Of a DNA stretch of 64,000 bases, positions 24,524 through 33,032 are shown one piece after another; the stretch's first letter is position 1; each line of letters begins with the position of its first letter. The DNA comes from Rhodocyclaceae bacterium (GTDB lineage Bacteria; Pseudomonadota; Gammaproteobacteria; Burkholderiales; Rhodocyclaceae): assembly GCA_028714035.1 (NCBI GenBank), contig JAQTNA010000020.1, positions 1-64,000 on the forward strand, in the 5' to 3' direction. The position numbers and the translations under genes were made by a program. The notes beneath the pieces were generated by a model that saw only the letters and a list, made by a program, of their open reading frames with translations, ran no database searches and was not told the DNA's origin.

Positions 24524-25665
24524 AACCGCTCCACATCGCCCTCGTCACCGAGACCTATCCACCCGAGATCAACGGGGTAGCCATGACCGTGGGGCGCCTG
24601 GTGGCAGGCATGAGGGCACGCGGCCACCGGGTGGAGGTGGTGCGGCCGCGCCAGTACCGGGAGGCCAGGGGCACGGGCCTGGATCTGGCGCTGCCGAGCC
24701 TGCCCCTGCCCGGTTATGCCGGACTGCGTTTTGGCCTGCCCGCCCGGGGCGCCCTCATTGCCCGCTGGAAGGGCGATCGCCCGGATCTGGTGCACGTGGT
24801 CACGGAGGGCCCCCTGGGCTGGTCGGCGGTCTCCGCCGCCAGCCGCCTGGGCATCCCCAGCACTTCCGCCTTTCACACCAATTTCGATTCCTACAGCACG
24901 CACTACGGCGCAGGCTGGTTGCGCCCCGCCCTCTCCAGCTACCTGCGCAGTTTCCACCGCCGCACCCGCGCCACCCTGGTGCCCACCGAGGCCCTGGCTG
25001 CGACCCTGGCCGGCGAAGGCGTGCCGGGCGTGAAGGTGGTGGGCAGGGGGGTGGATACCGACCTATTCGATCCGGCCCGCCGTTCGAACGAGTTGCGCCG
25101 GGAGTGGCTGGGTCATGCCAGCGCAGACAAGGGCAAGCTGGCATGTCTCTACGTGGGCCGCCTGGCGCCGGAAAAGAACCTGGCCGTGGTGGAGGCGGCC
25201 TTCGCCGCCATCCGGGCGCACCGACCCGATGCGCGCATGATTTGGGTCGGAGACGGCCCGGCGCGCGCCCGACTGGCCGACGCCCACCCGGACCATCTGT
25301 TCGCCGGCCCCCGAATCGGGGTGGATCTGGCCACCCACTATGCCAGCGCCGACCTGTTCCTCTTTCCCAGCCTCACCGAGACCTATGGCAACGTGGTGCC
25401 GGAAGCCATGGCCAGCGGCCTGCCCGTGGTGGCCTACCGCAGCGCCGCCGCGGCCGAACTGATCCTGGATGGCGAGAACGGCCGCTCCGTGCCGCCCGGC
25501 GACGTCGGCGCTTTCCTGAACGCCGCCACCGCACTGGCCAACGCCCCCGACCCCGCACCACTTGCCCGGCGCGCCCGCATCACCGCACTGGAGCGAGGAT
25601 GGGACGCCGTGGTGGACCGATTCGAATCCGTCCTGAACGAAGTCAGCGGGCACGACGGGCATTGA
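24520..25665 (+). CDS. Glycosyltransferase family 4 (second of two), MgtA/SqdX-like
   Basis: A 381-residue GT-B enzyme. N-terminus IALVTETYPPEINGVAMTVGRLV and the helix ... SAFHTNFDSYSTHYG place it near the GT4 group that transfers sugars to lipid acceptors. The donor domain has YVGRLAPEKNLAVVE, WVGDGPARARL and FPSLTETYGNVVPEAMASGLPVVAY. It shares only moderate similarity with the first GT4. Start at 24520 is coupled by ATGA to dgkA. It ends the operon; a single unremarkable gap of 200 bases follows. Confidence 0.9.
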   Translation: MKPLHIALVTETYPPEINGVAMTVGRLVAGMRARGHRVEVVRPRQYREARGTGLDLALPSLPLPGYAGLRFGLPARGALIARWKGDRPDLVHVVTEGPLGWSAVSAASRLGIPSTSAFHTNFDSYSTHYGAGWLRPALSSYLRSFHRRTRATLVPTEALAATLAGEGVPGVKVVGRGVDTDLFDPARRSNELRREWLGHASADKGKLACLYVGRLAPEKNLAVVEAAFAAIRAHRPDARMIWVGDGPARARLADAHPDHLFAGPRIGVDLATHYASADLFLFPSLTETYGNVVPEAMASGLPVVAYRSAAAAELILDGENGRSVPPGDVGAFLNAATALANAPDPAPLARRARITALERGWDAVVDRFESVLNEVSGHDGH

Positions 25666-25777
25666 TGGACGGCGAGGCCGCTTCACCGCACCCCGCGAGC
25701 CGAGAGGGCCATGCGCTTCTTTATTGTTACACGGTATTTCCGACCCCGCCCGGGAGCCGGCCGACACCCGCGCCTCT

Positions 25778-25791
25778 TTGATCCGCGTCAA
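25778..25791 (+). promoter_or_regulatory. FNR/ANR-like site upstream of DsrC-family gene
   Basis: TTGATCCGCGTCAA matches TTGATnnnnATCAA with one mismatch. It is centred 85 bases before the ATG at 25870, which could give a class II activated promoter with its start near 25826. It suggests low-oxygen control of the DsrC-like gene. Confidence 0.5.
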
Positions 25792-25869
25792 TGCCGGGGC
25801 TTCCGTCGCCGGGCGAGACTGATGTCCCCAAACGGAGAACGGGCGTCAGCCCGGACAAGGAGACCCATC

Positions 25870-26202
25870 ATGGCACTGGAAATCCAAGGCAGCGTGATCC
25901 CCACGGATCAGGAGGGCTACCTGCTGGAACCCGAGGACTGGAGCGAGGCGGTGGCGGAGGAACTGGCGCGGCAGGAAAATATCGAGCTGACGCCCGACCA
26001 CTGGACGGTGCTGCGCTTCATGCGCGCCTTCCACGACGAACACCAGGTGGCGGCAGATGTGCGCCACGTGAGCAAGCATCTGTCGGAGGAGGGCAAGGAC
26101 GATGCCCGGAATCTGCTCTTCGCCCTCTTCCCCTACGGTTATGTGAAACAGGCCTGCAAGATCGCCGGCATGAGGAGACCCAGGGCCTGGAGCACGGGCT
26201 GA
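25870..26202 (+). CDS. DsrC/TusE-family protein lacking the C-terminal cysteine
   Basis: A 110-residue protein of the DsrC/TusE sulfur-trafficking family: GYLLEPEDWSEAVAEELA, ELTPDHWTVLRFMR, and FPYGYVKQACKIAG near the C-terminus. Canonical DsrC has two cysteines in the flexible arm; here only the inner one (C96) is present, and the residue 11 places on, where the penultimate cysteine belongs, is Trp107 in a tail ending RAWSTG. Thus it is neither canonical DsrC nor TusE (which keeps the terminal cysteine). AGGAG precedes the ATG. An FNR-like box lies upstream. No dsr genes are in the window. A regulatory or carrier role is inferred. Confidence 0.88.
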   Translation: MALEIQGSVIPTDQEGYLLEPEDWSEAVAEELARQENIELTPDHWTVLRFMRAFHDEHQVAADVRHVSKHLSEEGKDDARNLLFALFPYGYVKQACKIAGMRRPRAWSTG

Positions 26203-26216
26203 GCCCATTCAGCGGC

Positions 26217-27620
26217 TTACCGCGCGCCGGCCCAGACCCATTGCAGCAAGGCGTCCTGGGCCGGCCGCGCCGCGGCGGCGTTGGCATGGTTGGCCAGGAA
26301 CACCACGGCGTAGCGTCTGCCATTTTTCGCCGTGACGTAGCCGGCGATGGTCTTGACGTTGGCCAGCGAGCCGCTCTTGATGTGGGCGCGGCCGGCCACG
26401 CCCGTTTCCGCGAGGCGTTTCCTCATGGTGCCGTCCACCGCCACGATGGGCAGCGATGACACGAATTCCGGCATGACCGGGCTGGCCCAGGCGGCCAGCA
26501 ACAGGCGATTGAGGCTGGCGGCGCTGATGCGCTCCTTGCGGGAGAGGCCGGCGCCGTTCTCCAGCACCAGTTCGGGCATGGGGAGCCTCGCCTCGTTCAA
26601 CCAGGCGCGCACGGCCGCCGCACCGTCCGCCAAAGCGGCGGGGCGCGCTCCGCGTTCCGCCCCCAGGGTCAGGAACAACTGGCGCGCCATGACGTTGTTG
26701 CTGAACTTGTTGATGTCCCGGACCGCCTGGGACAGGGGCGGCGAATAGGTGGCGGAGAGAAGACGGGCACCCTCCGGCACCGGCGCCTCGCGCGGGCCGC
26801 CGGAAAGTTTGCCCCCCAGTTCCTGCCACAGCGGACGGAAGGCGCGCCACAGGTAGTCCGCCGGATCCATGGGGGACAGGTTCCAGACCCTCTCGCCGCA
26901 GGCGACCGGATAGGCGCCGGACAGCGCCAGGCGCGCACCGGAGGGCTGCCAGTCGGCCTTCAGCCCGTCATCCCAGTCACTGCCGCAGGCATCCGTTGAC
27001 AGCGTGATGCGGTTCTCCAGCACCAGCCCGGCCAGTTCCGGCACGGGCAGGATCTTCACGCCTTTCGCCTCGGGCAACAGCGTCAGGCGCAAGGCCTTGA
27101 AGTTGAGCAGGAGGGCATCGGGCAGGGTGTTGTACGGGGAGAGTCCCTCGCCGTCGAAGGCACCGGGGTCGCCCTTGTCCACCTGGAAACGGCCCCGATC
27201 CAGCACCAGGTCGCCCCTGATCTCGGAGAGGCCGCGCGCCCGCAGATCCCGCAGCAGCAGGCCGAAACGCTCTATGGTGAGGGCCGGATCGCCGGAACCC
27301 TTGATATACAGGTCGCCGTCGAGCACGCCGTTCCTGAGCGTGCCCCGGTAATAGACGTCGGTGCGCCAGGTGTAGGCCGGCCCCAGGGTCTCCAGGGCCG
27401 TCCAGGTGGTGAGGAGCTTCATCACCGAGGCGGGGTTCATCGCCTTGCCCGCGTTCCAGTTCAGGAGCGGCTTGCGGCTCCCGACTTCCTGCACCGTGAC
27501 CGCCACGTCCCCCGGAGGAATGTCGGCCGCCTCCAGCGCTGAAAGAACCGTCGCGGGGAGTGATGATGCCTGGGCAAACGGCGTCCACAACAATACGAAG
27601 ACACAGAAAGTCAAAACCAC
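26217..27620 (-). CDS. dacB: D-alanyl-D-alanine carboxypeptidase/endopeptidase, PBP4 type
   Basis: Periplasmic class C low-molecular-weight penicillin-binding protein that trims peptidoglycan cross-links. Catalytic blocks are in order: SVMK (SxxK), SNN (in INKFSNNVMARQ) and KSG (in HIKSGSLANVK). I set the start at a GTG (27620), giving VVLTFCVFVLLWTPFAQA as signal peptide and 467 residues, close to the E. coli PBP4 length. An ATG start much further up (27866) would require reading through dispersed-repeat sequence and part of the rluF-like gene. Just convergent with nothing; its end lies 14 bases from the DsrC-like gene on the other strand. Confidence 0.88.
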   Translation of the reverse strand: MVLTFCVFVLLWTPFAQASSLPATVLSALEAADIPPGDVAVTVQEVGSRKPLLNWNAGKAMNPASVMKLLTTWTALETLGPAYTWRTDVYYRGTLRNGVLDGDLYIKGSGDPALTIERFGLLLRDLRARGLSEIRGDLVLDRGRFQVDKGDPGAFDGEGLSPYNTLPDALLLNFKALRLTLLPEAKGVKILPVPELAGLVLENRITLSTDACGSDWDDGLKADWQPSGARLALSGAYPVACGERVWNLSPMDPADYLWRAFRPLWQELGGKLSGGPREAPVPEGARLLSATYSPPLSQAVRDINKFSNNVMARQLFLTLGAERGARPAALADGAAAVRAWLNEARLPMPELVLENGAGLSRKERISAASLNRLLLAAWASPVMPEFVSSLPIVAVDGTMRKRLAETGVAGRAHIKSGSLANVKTIAGYVTAKNGRRYAVVFLANHANAAAARPAQDALLQWVWAGAR

Positions 27621-27671
27621 ACCGCAAAAGCCTGCCCCGTACCTGATACGGGGGCGCAAAGGCGCAAAGGG
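27621..27671. repeat. ACCGCAAAAGCCTGCCCCG dispersed repeat, copy 1
   Basis: About 50 bases nearly identical to the reverse complement of 29900-29950, including the ATACGGGGGCGC core. Here it sits just before the dacB signal sequence; a GGGGCGAACTTGTTCGCCCC palindrome follows at about 27688-27707. Confidence 0.75.
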
Positions 27672-27748
27672 CCGCGAAGGAGGTGTAGGGGCGAACTTGT
27701 TCGCCCCTACAAGCTTTGTACCTTCGTCGTCAGGCTTTGAATCTTTCC

Positions 27749-28498
27749 TCAAAAGCGCTCCTCGGGTTTCAGGTAGCGCCACTGGCCCTGGGGCAAATCG
27801 CCCAGGCGCACCCGGCCGATGCGCACACGCTTCAGGCCCACCACCTTGAGGCCCACCAGTTCGCACATGCGCCGGATCTGGCGCTTCTTCCCTTCCCTCA
27901 GGGTGAAGCGCAATTGATCCTGGTTTTGCCAGGCGACCTTGGCCGGTTTGAGTGGCTGGCCGTCCAGGGACAGGCCGTGATTGAGCAGAGCCAGGCCCTT
28001 GTCGCTCAGGCTGCCTTCCACCCGCACCAGGTACTCCTTGTCCACTTCCGAGTCCTCGCCGATGAGGAGCCGGGCGATGCGTCCGTCCTGGGTCAACACC
28101 AGGAGGCCGGTGGAGTCAATGTCCAGCCGGCCCGCGGGTGCCAGACCCTTCAGGTGCTCCGGCCGAAACGGCGGCGCCCCCGGCTCGCGGAACTGGGTCG
28201 CGGCGGTGATGAGGGTGACGGCGGGCTTGTGGCCCGACTCCGCCTGGCCGGAGACGATGCCCACGGGCTTGTGCAGCAGGATGGTGGCCCGGTGCTCCTG
28301 GGCGGACTTGGCGCGGGCATCCAGGGAGACCGTCTGGCTGGGCAGGGCCTTGGCCCCCAGCTCGGTCACCCGCTGCCCGTCCAGGAACACCCAGCCGCGC
28401 TCGATGTAGGTGTCCGCCTCGCGCCGGGAACACAGCCCGCGCTCCGCCAGGAGCTTGGACACCCGGACCAGGGGGGAGGGCGCGTCGGTATCGGCCAA
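27749..28498 (-). CDS. rluF: rRNA pseudouridine synthase, RluF/RluB type
   Basis: Converts uridine to pseudouridine in 23S rRNA. The 249-residue protein has an N-terminal S4 RNA-binding domain ([19 protein letters not shown]...) and the catalytic motif [17 protein letters not shown] with the essential Asp. The C-terminal [14 protein letters not shown] is typical. Overall closest in pattern to RluF ([15 protein letters not shown]), but RluB/RsuA members are similar, so the exact site of modification is uncertain. It is adjacent to the FKBP gene with zero gap. Confidence 0.85.
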   Translation of the reverse strand: MADTDAPSPLVRVSKLLAERGLCSRREADTYIERGWVFLDGQRVTELGAKALPSQTVSLDARAKSAQEHRATILLHKPVGIVSGQAESGHKPAVTLITAATQFREPGAPPFRPEHLKGLAPAGRLDIDSTGLLVLTQDGRIARLLIGEDSEVDKEYLVRVEGSLSDKGLALLNHGLSLDGQPLKPAKVAWQNQDQLRFTLREGKKRQIRRMCELVGLKVVGLKRVRIGRVRLGDLPQGQWRYLKPEERF

Positions 28499-28843
28499 TT
28501 AGAGCAGTTCCAGCAGTTCGACTTCGAACACCAGGGTGGCGTTGGGCGGAATGACACCGCCCGCCCCCCTTGCGCCATAGCCCAGTTCCGCCGGAATGGT
28601 GAGCTTCCGCACGCCGCCCGGCTGCATGCCCTGCACGCCCTCGTCCCAGCCACGGATGACATGGCCCATGCCCAGCGGGAACTGGAAAGGCTCGTCCCGG
28701 TCCTTGCTGGAATCGAACTTCTTGCCGTTTTCCAGCCAGCCGGTGTAATGCACGGACACGTATTGACCGCTTTTCGCCAGGTCGCCCTGGCCCGTGGTGA
28801 CGTCCTCGATGACGAGCCCGCTCGCCGTGGTGGTGGTTGCCAT
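28499..28843 (-). CDS. FKBP-type peptidyl-prolyl cis-trans isomerase
   Basis: A 114-residue single-domain FKBP that speeds proline isomerisation during folding. Core motifs: [66 protein letters not shown]. It has no signal peptide and no insert-in-flap domain, so it is a cytosolic minimal FKBP. A good AAAGGAACACC ribosome-binding site precedes the ATG. It is first of a two-gene unit with the rluF-like gene. Confidence 0.95.
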   Translation of the reverse strand: MATTTTASGLVIEDVTTGQGDLAKSGQYVSVHYTGWLENGKKFDSSKDRDEPFQFPLGMGHVIRGWDEGVQGMQPGGVRKLTIPAELGYGARGAGGVIPPNATLVFEVELLELL

Positions 28844-28889
28844 GGTGTTCCTTTCTGAAAAAACGCAATTATCCCGAAAAACGTCACTC

Positions 28890-28955
28890 GTAGGTCGGGC
28901 TTCAGCCCGACAACGCCAGACCCGGGCGCCCTTGTCGGGCTGAAGCCCGACCTAC
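28890..28955. repeat. REP-like doublet (GTAGGTCGGGCTTCAGCCCGAC type)
   Basis: Two inverted units, GTAGGTCGGGCTTCAGCCCGACA and TGTCGGGCTGAAGCCCGACCTAC, 20 bases apart, upstream of the FKBP gene on the minus strand. Confidence 0.9.
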
Positions 28956-28990
28956 CTCAGATCTACCGCTCTTTGCGGTGAGATTCTGAC

Positions 28991-29551
28991 TCAATCCGCC
29001 CAGAGGCTACCCAGGCTGAAGGAGGCGGCTTCGAAAGGGGCTTCCCGGACTTCGGCATCGTTTTCCAGGGCCGACAGCAGGAGCCATTTGCCGTCCCGGT
29101 TCTCGAACACTTCCAGGGTGCGCAGATCGGGGTCTACCAGCCAGGCGTGGCGCACGCCGTGGTGCGCGTACAGGGGCAATTTGGTCACCCGATCCAGGCG
29201 GGCGGTGGAGGGAGAGAGGATTTCGCACACCCAGTCCGGCGCCGACTCGAACCAGGCCGTCTCCGGCAGGCTCGGCATGCGCTCCCGGCGCCAGCCGGCC
29301 AGATCGGGCACCGGCACATCCCGGTCCAGGTGCAATTCCGGCTCGTCCAGTATCCACCAGCCGCCGGGGCCGTCCCTGCCCTGGTCGAAAGGTCCGCCCA
29401 ACGCGAAAACGAGCGTGGAATAGGCGCGCGCATGTTTCGGCGCCGGCCGGGGATGGGTAATCAGTTGCCCGGCAATGATCTCCCCCACCAGGTTTTCCGG
29501 CAGATCGAACAGGTCTTCATAAACGGCAAACTTTACGGCTGGCAGGCCCAT
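28991..29551 (-). CDS. Uma2 family (DUF820) restriction-fold protein
   Basis: A 186-residue member of the Uma2/DUF820 family of PD-(D/E)XK-fold proteins. Motifs seen: E-IIAGQLITHPRPAPKHA (N-terminal helix/strand), VPVPDLAGWRRERMP with the Asp, and PDWVCEILSPSTARLDRVTKLPLYAHHGVRHAWLVDP with the E-x-(S)-P-x-T-x5-K pattern that gives the catalytic Glu and Lys. Uma2 proteins are abundant in cyanobacteria and some proteobacteria; function is unknown, a nuclease activity is inferred. Start set at MGLPAVKFAVYEDL. Confidence 0.85.
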   Translation of the reverse strand: MGLPAVKFAVYEDLFDLPENLVGEIIAGQLITHPRPAPKHARAYSTLVFALGGPFDQGRDGPGGWWILDEPELHLDRDVPVPDLAGWRRERMPSLPETAWFESAPDWVCEILSPSTARLDRVTKLPLYAHHGVRHAWLVDPDLRTLEVFENRDGKWLLLSALENDAEVREAPFEAASFSLGSLWAD

Positions 29552-29586
29552 GGTATTCACCGTCCCGCTTGGGCTCAGAGTTACGA

Positions 29587-29796
29587 TTACCGCGCAACAT
29601 GACTTTGAGAGCAATCTGGATTTCTTTCCAGGTGCTCAAAATGTGCAGGTGTGTGGCCACCCGACCGATGTGGGCGTACGGGTTGCATGCATTCGTTACA
29701 ACGGAAATCAGGGTGATTTCCGGCATCTTTCATATCGATCGCGGCATCAATATCAATTGCTTGGCCGTTCAGTGTGCAACTTGTCATTGTCGGCAT
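29587..29796 (-). CDS. Small cysteine/histidine (zinc-ribbon-like) hypothetical protein
   Basis: A 69-residue protein with a strikingly conserved-looking metal-ligand pattern: CNECMQPVRPHR ... HFEHLERNPDCSQSH. CxxC plus H-x2-H and C-x3-H would bind zinc. The N-terminus (TSCTLNGQAIDIDAAI) reads like an antirepressor- or CoiA-like zinc-finger start. Such proteins are found scattered in betaproteobacteria as hypotheticals. It runs divergent from nothing and lies 36 bases upstream of the Uma2 gene on the same strand, so the two may be co-transcribed. Confidence 0.65.
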   Translation of the reverse strand: MPTMTSCTLNGQAIDIDAAIDMKDAGNHPDFRCNECMQPVRPHRSGGHTPAHFEHLERNPDCSQSHVAR

Positions 29797-29868
29797 GATT
29801 GAATTACTCCTACATTAAAAAGCATACCGTCCGAAGTATACAGCACGTTGTCGCGTCTCCAGCCGCAC

Positions 29869-31062
29869 TCATTTTCCCGCTTGCATTTCCTCTTTACGCC
29901 CCTTTGCGCCTTCGCGCCCCCGTATCGAGTGCGGGGCAGGCTTTTGCGGTGAGATTTTTACTTTCGTGGGTGTGGGTTGCCGCAGTCTTTCCGCCAGTTG
30001 ATACACCGCCATGGCGTAGAAGCTGCTCTTGTTGTAGCGGGTGATGACATAGAAGTTCTTGGAGCCCAGCCAGTACTCGGTGGGCTTTCTCGGGGTGGCG
30101 AGGTCAATCAGGGCCAGTTTCTGATCGGCGGCGATGTGTCGGGGCGGCGCGATGCCGTGGGCGCGCAAAACCGCGGGCGACAGCAGGGGATCCACGTTGC
30201 CGTCCACCAGCTCCTGATAAGCCTCGCCCTTGACCCGGGCCGGCTGGGCCACGCTCCCGCCCTTCTCCCAGCCATGCAGGGAGAGGAAGCTGGCGACGCT
30301 GCCGATGGCGTCCGCCACGTTCCCGGACAGGTCAATCCGGCCGTCGCCGTCCCCATCCACCGCGTAATGGCGCAGGCTGCTGGGCAGGAACTGGGGCATA
30401 CCCAGGGCGCCGGCATAAGAACCCGTATAGGACAGGGGGTCGCGCTGGTTCTCCCGGGCCAGGAGCAGGAATTCTCCCAGCTCGCGGCGGAACAAGTCTG
30501 CCCGGGGAGGGTAATCGAAGGCCAGGGTGGTCAGGGCGGAAAAGGTGTTGAAGCGCCCCTGCACCCGGCCATAGAAGGTTTCCACGCCTATGATGGCCGC
30601 AATGATGGAAGGTGGCACGCCGAACCGGTCCGAGGCCGCCTGTAGAGCAAGCCGATGCTCGTCCATGAAGCGTCTGCCGGCCTTGATGTGTCTCTTCTCC
30701 ACGAACTGTTTCCGGTAGCCGCGCCAGGAACGTGCCGAGGGATGGTCGGGGGGGCGTATGGCCGCCAGCACGGCCGGCTCCGTTTGCGCCTGGCGGAACA
30801 GGGCCAACAAGGCTTCTTTCTCGAAACCGTGCTTGACCACCATCTCATCCACGAAGCTCCGGACATCCGGGCGGTCGGCGTAGGTCGCCAACGCAGGGGA
30901 CTGCGTAGGCGCAGCCTCCTGGGCCGTGGACGGGGAGGCTTCTTGAGCCATTGCCGGCCAGGCGAGGAGCAGGGATGCGGCCAGGCAAAGCGCATGGAGC
31001 GGAAAGTATTTCTCTACGCCTCCGCGTCTCTGCGGTGAATTCACTGCTGAAATAGGGATCAT
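29869..31062 (-). CDS. mltB: Membrane-bound lytic murein transglycosylase B
   Basis: Cleaves the glycan backbone of peptidoglycan to a 1,6-anhydro product. Catalytic SLT-like fold with the catalytic Glu in VETFYGRVQGRFN, then SYAGALGMPQFLPSS and the calcium-like loop GDGDGRIDL. A hydrophobic signal (LHALCLAASLLLAWPAMA) is preceded by about 20 residues encoded by the dispersed repeat at 31009, and after the natural end (YQLAERLRQ) the last 30 residues are encoded by the repeat at 29900. Start ATG overlaps the tgpA-like stop (ATGA). No lipobox is present, so a soluble or signal-anchored form is possible. 397 residues. Confidence 0.9.
   Translation of the reverse strand: MIPISAVNSPQRRGGVEKYFPLHALCLAASLLLAWPAMAQEASPSTAQEAAPTQSPALATYADRPDVRSFVDEMVVKHGFEKEALLALFRQAQTEPAVLAAIRPPDHPSARSWRGYRKQFVEKRHIKAGRRFMDEHRLALQAASDRFGVPPSIIAAIIGVETFYGRVQGRFNTFSALTTLAFDYPPRADLFRRELGEFLLLARENQRDPLSYTGSYAGALGMPQFLPSSLRHYAVDGDGDGRIDLSGNVADAIGSVASFLSLHGWEKGGSVAQPARVKGEAYQELVDGNVDPLLSPAVLRAHGIAPPRHIAADQKLALIDLATPRKPTEYWLGSKNFYVITRYNKSSFYAMAVYQLAERLRQPTPTKVKISPQKPAPHSIRGREGAKGRKEEMQAGK
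29900..29950. repeat. ACCGCAAAAGCCTGCCCCG dispersed repeat, copy 2, inside mltB 3' end
   Basis: Reverse complement closely matches 27621-27671. It encodes the basic C-terminal tail of MltB (SPQKPAPHSIRGREGAKG). Confidence 0.75.
31009..31042. repeat. CTCTGCGTCTCTGCGGTGAA repeat inside mltB 5' end
   Basis: TTTCTCTACGCCTCCGCGTCTCTGCGGTGAATT on the plus strand lies within the first codons of mltB (encoding NSPQRRGGVEKYF). Confidence 0.8.
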
Positions 31063-33032
31063 GTCTTGAAGCGTGCCACCGCTTGGCGCAGTTCGTTCAG
31101 GTTTTCCGGCGTCGGCGCGGGGCCGTAACGCTGGGCGATGTAGAGCGCGGCGATCCGCCCCATGTCCGCGGACAGATCGGGCCGGGCGCCAGCCACCCGG
31201 TCCCGGTAGTCGTCCGGACCTTCCTGCACGGCCCGCGGTAAACCCACCCGGCCGAGTTTCCCGGAGAGCCTGTCCCAGGCGGCCATGGCCGGATCCCGGG
31301 AGGGCCGGGTCCACAGCGCCCAGGCCATGAGCAGCAGCATCAGGACACCGGTGAGCACGGCCAGCACACTGGTCATGGCGCGCCAGTCCGGCATACCCAG
31401 CCGCCCGAGAAACTCCCTCTGGCGCTCCTGATTGTATCCCAGAACCCACTGGTTCCAGCCGTTGGCCACGGCCTCCCAGCCCCAGCGCAGGGTCTTGAAC
31501 CAGGTCAGGTCCAGGCGCATGGCGAGCGGCAGAGCCTCCCCCGCCGGTACGGCTGCGGGCAGACTCTTCTCCACCCGGGCGGGAGAACTCAGGGCGGTGG
31601 GGTCCACCCGGCGCCAACCCTGACCTGCCAGCCAGACCTCGGCCCAGGCATGGGCATCGGACTGGCGCACGGTCAGGTAGCCGTCCATGGGATTCATTTC
31701 ACCTCCCTGATAGCCCGTCACGACCCGCGCCGGGATGCCCGCCGCACGCATCAGGAAGACGAAACTTCCGGCAAAATGCTCGCAAAAGCCACGATTTGTG
31801 TCAAAAATAAACTCATCCACCCAGTTCTCGCCCAACATGGGCGGCTCCAGCGTGTAAGCGAAACGGCTGGAACGAAAGAATGTGAAGGCCCGCCCCAGGA
31901 CGGCTTCGCTCCCACCCCCACCCGCCCGCCATGCCTCGCCCAGTGCCCGGGCACGGGGGTTGAACCGGGCCGGCAGGGCCAGCGCTTCACCCAGAACCTG
32001 AGGCCGTTCATCCAGCCCCACCGGCAGACCGGGCCGCGAACTCGCCTCGTAACGCATGCGTTCCCGCAGAGGCGCAGCGGCCAGCAACTGGAAGTCGCCG
32101 CTCATCCTGGCCGCGCCCGGCAGGCCCAGGGGCATTTCCAGGGCCAGGAGCCAGGGCCGGTCGTTGGCTTCCAGGGTCATGGCATAGCGATAACCCCCAT
32201 CGGACGGAACGGGATAGGGCAGACCGGACCCGGAGAGCACCGGTGCCGGACGCCAGGTGCGTCCATCGAAGCGGGTGAGCACCGGGCCGCGCCAGTAGAG
32301 CTGGCTCTGGGGGGGGATGGCGCCATCGAATTTCGCCCGGAAGGCCACGGCCTCCGAGAGGGAGAGTCGGCTGATGGCGCCGGGGGACATGGTGTCCGAA
32401 AGGCCCGTGGCGGCCCCGAAGGCATCCGCCGGCAAGCCCCAGAGCGGCCCCTGGATGCGGGGAAACAGCAGGAACAGGAGCAGCATGAAAGGACTCGCCT
32501 GCGCCAGCATCAGGCCGGAGAGGCGCAACAACTGGAGCGGCGTCTGTCCCGCCAGGGAGAGAGCCGCCAGGCAGGCGACCGCGACCACCAGGCTGGCGGC
32601 GGTGAAAGCCGCCGTGCCCATGCTCTGGCTGTGCAGGAACAGGCCCAATTGCAGGAAGAGGCACAGGAGAACCAGAACCCGGCCGTCGCGGATGGACTTC
32701 GCCTCGAACAGCTTGAGGCAGGCCAGGGCGAGCAGGAGCGCCAGGCCCGGCTCCCGGCCGAAGAACTGCTGGAACTGGAAAAAGACGCCCAGGCCGCAGG
32801 CCGCGGCGATGAACAGCAGAAACCAGGTGGAAGGGGCCGGCAGGCCGCGCCGCCAGAACAGCCAGCGCCCGCCAAGCATGCTCAGCGCCGCGAGCGCCAT
32901 CCAGGACGGCACGAAGGCCACATGGGGCAGCACGGTAGTCGCCGTGCACGCCATCAGCCAGAGCTGCTGGCCAGGGTTCAATGGTGGCGAGAATCGTAGG
33001 TCGGGATTCATCCCGACAAGGCTATCACGCAT
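31059..33032 (-). CDS. tgpA: TgpA-type membrane transglutaminase-like protease
   Basis: DUF3488/transglutaminase-core protein, 657 residues. The N-terminal region has about six TM helices; the periplasmic transglutaminase fold holds the catalytic triad: Cys in GFCEHFAGSFVFLMRAAG, His in SDAHAWAEVWL and Asp in RRVDPT. A last TM (VLAVLTGVLMLLLMAWAL) and a DUF4129-like tail follow. TgpA is an essential inner-membrane enzyme of Pseudomonas with unclear substrate. The start codon region is formed by a REP-like repeat (ATG at 33032 or 33011 within TCGGGATGAATCCCGA). Paired with mltB by ATGA. Confidence 0.88.
   Translation of the reverse strand: MRDSLVGMNPDLRFSPPLNPGQQLWLMACTATTVLPHVAFVPSWMALAALSMLGGRWLFWRRGLPAPSTWFLLFIAAACGLGVFFQFQQFFGREPGLALLLALACLKLFEAKSIRDGRVLVLLCLFLQLGLFLHSQSMGTAAFTAASLVVAVACLAALSLAGQTPLQLLRLSGLMLAQASPFMLLLFLLFPRIQGPLWGLPADAFGAATGLSDTMSPGAISRLSLSEAVAFRAKFDGAIPPQSQLYWRGPVLTRFDGRTWRPAPVLSGSGLPYPVPSDGGYRYAMTLEANDRPWLLALEMPLGLPGAARMSGDFQLLAAAPLRERMRYEASSRPGLPVGLDERPQVLGEALALPARFNPRARALGEAWRAGGGGSEAVLGRAFTFFRSSRFAYTLEPPMLGENWVDEFIFDTNRGFCEHFAGSFVFLMRAAGIPARVVTGYQGGEMNPMDGYLTVRQSDAHAWAEVWLAGQGWRRVDPTALSSPARVEKSLPAAVPAGEALPLAMRLDLTWFKTLRWGWEAVANGWNQWVLGYNQERQREFLGRLGMPDWRAMTSVLAVLTGVLMLLLMAWALWTRPSRDPAMAAWDRLSGKLGRVGLPRAVQEGPDDYRDRVAGARPDLSADMGRIAALYIAQRYGPAPTPENLNELRQAVARFKT

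Noticed and set aside
25791..26459. A second open frame over the DsrC-like gene
   Set aside because: It runs in another frame of the same gene, is rich in Arg/Pro/Gly and has no ribosome-binding site or motif.
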